A stretch of DNA of 8,062 bases from Bdellovibrio sp. (GTDB taxonomy: Bacteria > Bdellovibrionota > Bdellovibrionia > Bdellovibrionales > Bdellovibrionaceae): NCBI GenBank assembly GCA_003176075.1, contig PSRN01000019.1, positions 1-8,062 of the forward strand. The letters are read 5' to 3'. The position numbers and the translations under genes were made by a program. This document shows, one piece after another, positions 4,975-8,062 of this stretch (within the stretch, counting starts at the first letter, position 1; each line of letters begins with the position of its first letter). The notes under the pieces are model-generated. The model saw only the letters and a list, made by a program, of their open reading frames with translations, was not told the DNA's origin and searched no databases.

Positions 4975-7065
4975 CAACCCGCTAGGATCGACAAAATTAA
5001 CTGGGTTGTTTATACTGTACCTGTACAAATTCGTATCCCCTCCCCCAAACCCAAGCGGATCCTTACTCATCCATCTCCCAATGGTCGGATCATATTCCCT
5101 TGCCGAGAAGTGTACAAGCTTCGTGTCGTAGTCAGTGAGACCAGAGACAAAGCCAAGGGGTTGGAGCGGAAAATTTCTCACAATGCCCGAGGAGTCCTTG
5201 CGGCCAATACTTGTGTCGATAAGAACCACTCCATACTCGTCGTACACAATCTCCTGGGCGATCGTTCCATCGGGAGCAACGAGGTAGCGGATATCACCTT
5301 TCCACGTCGGAATGATCTTGTACGACGTCCCTTCAATCACCGCGTAGGAGGGTGCTATCGGGTGGGCGCCAAAGATATAATGGACCGAGGACCTTGTTCC
5401 ATCGTCATTGATCACATCGCCAATATGAGTTTGATCGATCCAGTTGTAGTGCTCAATGAGTTTCCCATTTTTTAGCTTTGCGACCCTGCGATTATAGCCA
5501 TCAAGCTTGTAGCTGATCACTGTCCCATCAGGAAGAGTCACACCCTTTAAGTTCCCGAAGAAATCGTACTGGTAGGATTTTGTCCCAAGACAGTTTGAAA
5601 CACTGGAAACCATTCCGTCAGGCGTGTAGTTGTAATTTCGGGTAATGGCGCCAGCCAGGCCCACCAAGCGGTCTTGCGCATCGTAAGTGGCCGAAGTGTC
5701 ATTCCCATAATGTGAGTAAAGGCTCACGTTGCCGTTACTTCCCGCCGGGAAGTTGTACTTAGCAACAGGGCGAGAGGCGACAACTGACACTGTGCCTTGG
5801 AGGTTATGGTACTCGCTTTCGTCCACTTCGGTTAGGCGATTATTAAGGTCATATTGAAAGAGCTCGACCGTCTGGTCGGTTTCAGTGGACCCATCAGGGC
5901 CAACAAGAGTCGATCTTGCGCTTTGGGTGATGTTCCCCACCACATCAACTGACTCCACGGTTTCCACCGTTCGGAGTCCCGTTGCGAGAGTTCCAATCAT
6001 CGCGATTTGACGGGTTGTGGGATTAAGGATCAAGCTATCACTTGTGGTTGTTGTCATGCTGGTTGAAAGAATTTTTCCAGAAGCGCTCAGCGAAGACAAC
6101 ACTTGGCTCGTGGCAATGTTTCCTGAGCCACTAGATTGATTTGACGTTTGATAAGTGAAAGTTTCGCTTCCGACACTTGCCACTCTTCCTAAGGAATCAT
6201 AGGTAATCCTGTCCTGATCGATCGTAGTTGGGCGAAAAAGCTGGTCGTAGCTGATATTCACGGAACTTGAAAAGATAGCTCCTGTATTTTCCACCGTGGA
6301 TTCAAAATCAGTGTCCGTATTGGTCCATAGAAGGTTGGTGATGATTCCATCGGGAGAGACCATGGTGCGCACACGGCCCACTGAATCGATATTTTGAAAA
6401 AGATAATTTCCTTCAGGGGTTGTGATTTGCTGGAGGTAATTGGTTCCAGGCTTGTAGGTGAGTGTTGCCACCTCGCCATTGGCTTTGGTGATGCTTGAAA
6501 GTCTTCCGTCAGCATCAAAGCCGAACTGAGTGCTTGAAGAGCCTTGGCCAATCAGAGGTGCCAAGTATGTCCCCACTTGCCCGAGGAGGGTCGGAGTGAA
6601 CTGGTGAACATCTCCATGGGGGGTGGTGAGTTTTAAAAGATCTCCGGCCGGTGAATAAGAGTAACCGATCTGGTCGCCGTTTGGAAGTGTGGTGAGTGTC
6701 ACTCGGCCATTGGCGTCTCTTAAGTAGCTTGTCACTCGATTGAGGGGATCAATTTGTTGCGAAAGATTTCCCGTTGAATCAAAGACGAACTGATAAATCG
6801 ATTGCCCTTGCGAGACCTGAGTGAGTTGCCCCAGAGAATTGTAATTGAGCACAGTATCAAGCGCTCCGGGAGTTTGAATCCTAATTGGTCGTTCAAGTTG
6901 ATCAATAAAGACTTTGCTTGCGAATGTCCCGTTCATGGTGAGGGTCAGCGAGTTGTCAGTGCTTGAAAAGCTTGTTAGCCTTGTGAGCGAAGAAAACCAG
7001 CTGTCAGTCGTTGATGTCTGAAGACTTGCCACTTTGAAAGGACCACTTCCCGAGCTATAGGTCAC
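4630..7065 (-). CDS. RHS/YD-repeat protein, downstream part with RHS core and variable C-terminal tail (interrupted gene)
   Basis: This is the continuation, in the same frame, of the RHS gene to its right. About 600 residues of YD-type repeats come first (YNSLGQL, FDSTGNL, RDANGRV, YSPAGDL, FDADGRL, YDSLGRV, YDAQDRL, YDFFGNL). Next comes the RHS-associated core: YDEYG at 608-612, GFVSGLTDYDTKLVHFSARE, then GRWMSKDPLGF and NLYRYSINNPVNFVDPSGL ending at 697. In the family these repeats build a large hollow beta shell that encloses a variable tip. The last 114 residues after PSGL are a different domain, described separately. The 7065 position is a GTG with no ribosome binding site, preceded by five in-frame sense codons and a TAA. 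It is therefore unlikely to be a true start, and the open frame begins at 7080. The stop is at 4630-4632. Confidence 0.88.
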   Translation of the reverse strand: MTYSSGSGPFKVASLQTSTTDSWFSSLTRLTSFSSTDNSLTLTMNGTFASKVFIDQLERPIRIQTPGALDTVLNYNSLGQLTQVSQGQSIYQFVFDSTGNLSQQIDPLNRVTSYLRDANGRVTLTTLPNGDQIGYSYSPAGDLLKLTTPHGDVHQFTPTLLGQVGTYLAPLIGQGSSSTQFGFDADGRLSSITKANGEVATLTYKPGTNYLQQITTPEGNYLFQNIDSVGRVRTMVSPDGIITNLLWTNTDTDFESTVENTGAIFSSSVNISYDQLFRPTTIDQDRITYDSLGRVASVGSETFTYQTSNQSSGSGNIATSQVLSSLSASGKILSTSMTTTTSDSLILNPTTRQIAMIGTLATGLRTVETVESVDVVGNITQSARSTLVGPDGSTETDQTVELFQYDLNNRLTEVDESEYHNLQGTVSVVASRPVAKYNFPAGSNGNVSLYSHYGNDTSATYDAQDRLVGLAGAITRNYNYTPDGMVSSVSNCLGTKSYQYDFFGNLKGVTLPDGTVISYKLDGYNRRVAKLKNGKLIEHYNWIDQTHIGDVINDDGTRSSVHYIFGAHPIAPSYAVIEGTSYKIIPTWKGDIRYLVAPDGTIAQEIVYDEYGVVLIDTSIGRKDSSGIVRNFPLQPLGFVSGLTDYDTKLVHFSAREYDPTIGRWMSKDPLGFGGGDTNLYRYSINNPVNFVDPSGLFSSAGFAKCFAAANIPSLGVAEGVVVAGCVTTFAGNPAGIEACISAVGLSTLPAVVTSAIACAAANMSNPKPPAPRCNPGVSCCPDPGGAGGGSNRSNTGSSVGPTFPHFPIGQ

Positions 7066-7080
7066 ACTTTGTGAGGTGCT

Positions 7081-7083
7081 TTA
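7081..7083 (-). other. In-frame TAA that splits the RHS gene
   Basis: On the - strand the frame reads GAT TTT TAA AGC ACC TCA CAA, and both sides are in the same frame with RHS-type protein. A single-base change to a sense codon would restore one protein of more than 1,130 residues. Frame is conserved across the site, so this is a nonsense change and not an indel. Confidence 0.85.
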
Positions 7084-8062
7084 AAAATCCCTCACCACTA
7101 GATCTGGACCGTAAAGATCTGAAACTGATTTTGGAATCATCACAAGAGATCCAAACCGGACATCTGGCTGGTAAGTCGCCTGCTCAGTCACGTCAGGAGT
7201 GGTTGTATTGATTGAAGTCTGATTCAAACTTTCCTGGATGGAGCTGATTTGATTTCCCGCGAAATCGGTCTCCACGGTGGTCTCTGAAGTTGAACCCATC
7301 GTATCGGTCAAAGTGTCACTCACACCTGATGCAGTGGTGAAGATGAAACTCTTAATGGAATTTCCAACCTGCGTAAGCAACGTCTGATAACCACCCGTAT
7401 TTTTGTCTTCACGCAAGAATAGACCATGATCGTCAAAAGTAAACTGAGTCACTAGCCCTGAGGGATAATCGATTTCTGAAATAAGTCCCGAAAGGCCATA
7501 GTTCATCGTGGTGGTGGCGCTTGAGGGATCTTGGACACTTGCAAGTTTTCCAATCGCATTCATCGTGAGTAAAGTCGTCTGTCCAAAGGGGCCTTGAATG
7601 CCTTGCAAATTTCCTGAAGAATCGCGTAAGATTTTCGTCGCAAGACCATTGCCATCCATGACTTGATCGAGCTGATTGTTTGGTAAATAGAAAAACCTCC
7701 ATTTCGTAGCACCTAGAAGTGGCGTTTTTGTTTCAAGGTGCCGCCCCGACTGATCAAAATAGTAGACCTCGGAGCCATCTTGGGCCGCACCCAAGTAGAC
7801 CGTGCCGTACAACGCATCATTGATTTGCGGGAGGTTTATCCTTTGAATGAATCCGCCGCCGAGAAAGATGGTTCCGGTGAGTGAGTCGTAGTAATGATGA
7901 TTCGATAAAGTCCAACCTCCAAGACCCCAAACTTTGGGTTTATAAACGGCTATGGGCTCGGTGTGCTGGAACCCTGGCACGGCCTGTGTGATCTTCCCCC
8001 CAAAAAGTGGACACGGTTTAGGAAGCATTGCTAATGTCTCTTCGGTAGCTAAAAAAATTCTT
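7081..8062 (-). CDS. RHS/YD-repeat protein, upstream part (open at the right edge, ends at an early stop)
   Basis: This is the front part of the same RHS gene. The frame is open to the window edge. The first ATG inside is at 8028 with only a weak GAAGAG 9 nt upstream. Counting from that ATG, residues 35-48 (GLGGWTLSNHHYYD) are the junction motif that in this RHS family precedes the repeats. Next come GSEVYYFDQSGRHL, the repeat units MDGNGLATKILRDSSGNLQG, GPFGQTTLLTMNAIGKLASV and YPSGLVTQFTFDDHGL, and a DVRFG motif at 289-293. No signal peptide is visible after the 8028 ATG, so the natural N-terminus probably lies further right. Otherwise the gene is 5'-truncated, possibly by an insertion near 8000-8015. 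It ends ...VVRDF at the TAA. Confidence 0.8.
   Translation of the reverse strand, partial: RIFLATEETLAMLPKPCPLFGGKITQAVPGFQHTEPIAVYKPKVWGLGGWTLSNHHYYDSLTGTIFLGGGFIQRINLPQINDALYGTVYLGAAQDGSEVYYFDQSGRHLETKTPLLGATKWRFFYLPNNQLDQVMDGNGLATKILRDSSGNLQGIQGPFGQTTLLTMNAIGKLASVQDPSSATTTMNYGLSGLISEIDYPSGLVTQFTFDDHGLFLREDKNTGGYQTLLTQVGNSIKSFIFTTASGVSDTLTDTMGSTSETTVETDFAGNQISSIQESLNQTSINTTTPDVTEQATYQPDVRFGSLVMIPKSVSDLYGPDLVVRDF
8000..8014 (-). mobile_element. Motif resembling an insertion-sequence terminal repeat (tentative)
   Basis: On the - strand GTGTCCACTTTTTGG, followed by a G-run, resembles from memory the terminal inverted repeats of several IS families. Just before it, in a different frame from the RHS gene, 14 codons open at the edge end with TAA at 8018-8020. 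That is where a transposase might end. No second end, target duplication or transposase domain is visible in the window, so this is a weak call. Confidence 0.2.

Noticed and set aside
5110..5475. 121-codon + strand frame opposite the RHS core
   Set aside because: It is antisense to the strongest RHS core motifs. Another such frame lies at 4742-5131. Both look like shadows of the repeat coding sequence.
7063..7065. GTG at 7065 as a true start of a separate downstream RHS gene
   Set aside because: No Shine-Dalgarno sequence precedes it, and homologous-looking sequence continues upstream through the stop.
7075..7090. Programmed frameshift at the T-run before the TAA (GATTTTTAAAG)
   Set aside because: The coding frame is the same on both sides of the stop, so a shift would leave the RHS frame and not rescue it.
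1..8062. CRISPR array, tRNA or rRNA genes
   Set aside because: I saw no regularly spaced repeats and no tRNA- or rRNA-like conserved sequence on either strand. The repetitive feel of 4630-8062 is the protein-level YD repeats.

Overview
The window looks like an accessory region of a Gram-negative, proteobacterium-like genome. It holds the end of a conjugative-type type IV secretion (T4SS) operon on the + strand and a large RHS/YD-repeat locus on the - strand, converging on each other. The RHS protein has features I associate with deltaproteobacterial and Bdellovibrionota genomes, such as a GLGGWTLSxHH motif ahead of the YD repeats. That lineage guess is inference and not firm.

Positions 1-3755 (+) form one tightly packed operon: the last 55 codons of an unidentified gene, a VirB2/TrbC-type pilin, a VirB3/TrbD-type inner-membrane protein, a VirB4-family ATPase, and an antitoxin. 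Every junction overlaps (1, 4, 23 and 17 nt), so translation is probably coupled. The striking point is that the VirB4 reading frame does not stop where the family normally ends. It runs in frame into a complete HigB/RelE-superfamily toxin of the 'addiction module killer protein' (Gp49-like) type. The cognate-type helix-turn-helix antitoxin follows, overlapping the fusion by 17 nt. The toxin domain starts at a methionine (3122) preceded by a fair Shine-Dalgarno sequence, so a free toxin could be made as well as the fusion. If real, this ties a toxin-antitoxin module to the energising ATPase of a secretion or conjugation machine.

Positions 3756-4001 are a gene-free convergent gap with no convincing terminator.

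Positions 4002-8062 (-) read right to left. A long RHS-repeat gene enters from the right edge. It is cut by a single in-frame TAA at 7081-7083, continues in the same frame to its RHS-associated core, and ends in a 114-residue hydrophobic, cysteine-containing variable tail. Two small genes follow: an AT-rich three-helix membrane protein placed where an immunity gene would be expected, and a 77-residue conserved-looking protein of unknown function. The layout fits a polymorphic-toxin (RHS tip plus immunity) locus. The nonsense codon suggests the long protein is decaying, or is made in two pieces or by readthrough. Near the right edge a short motif resembles the terminal repeat of an insertion sequence.
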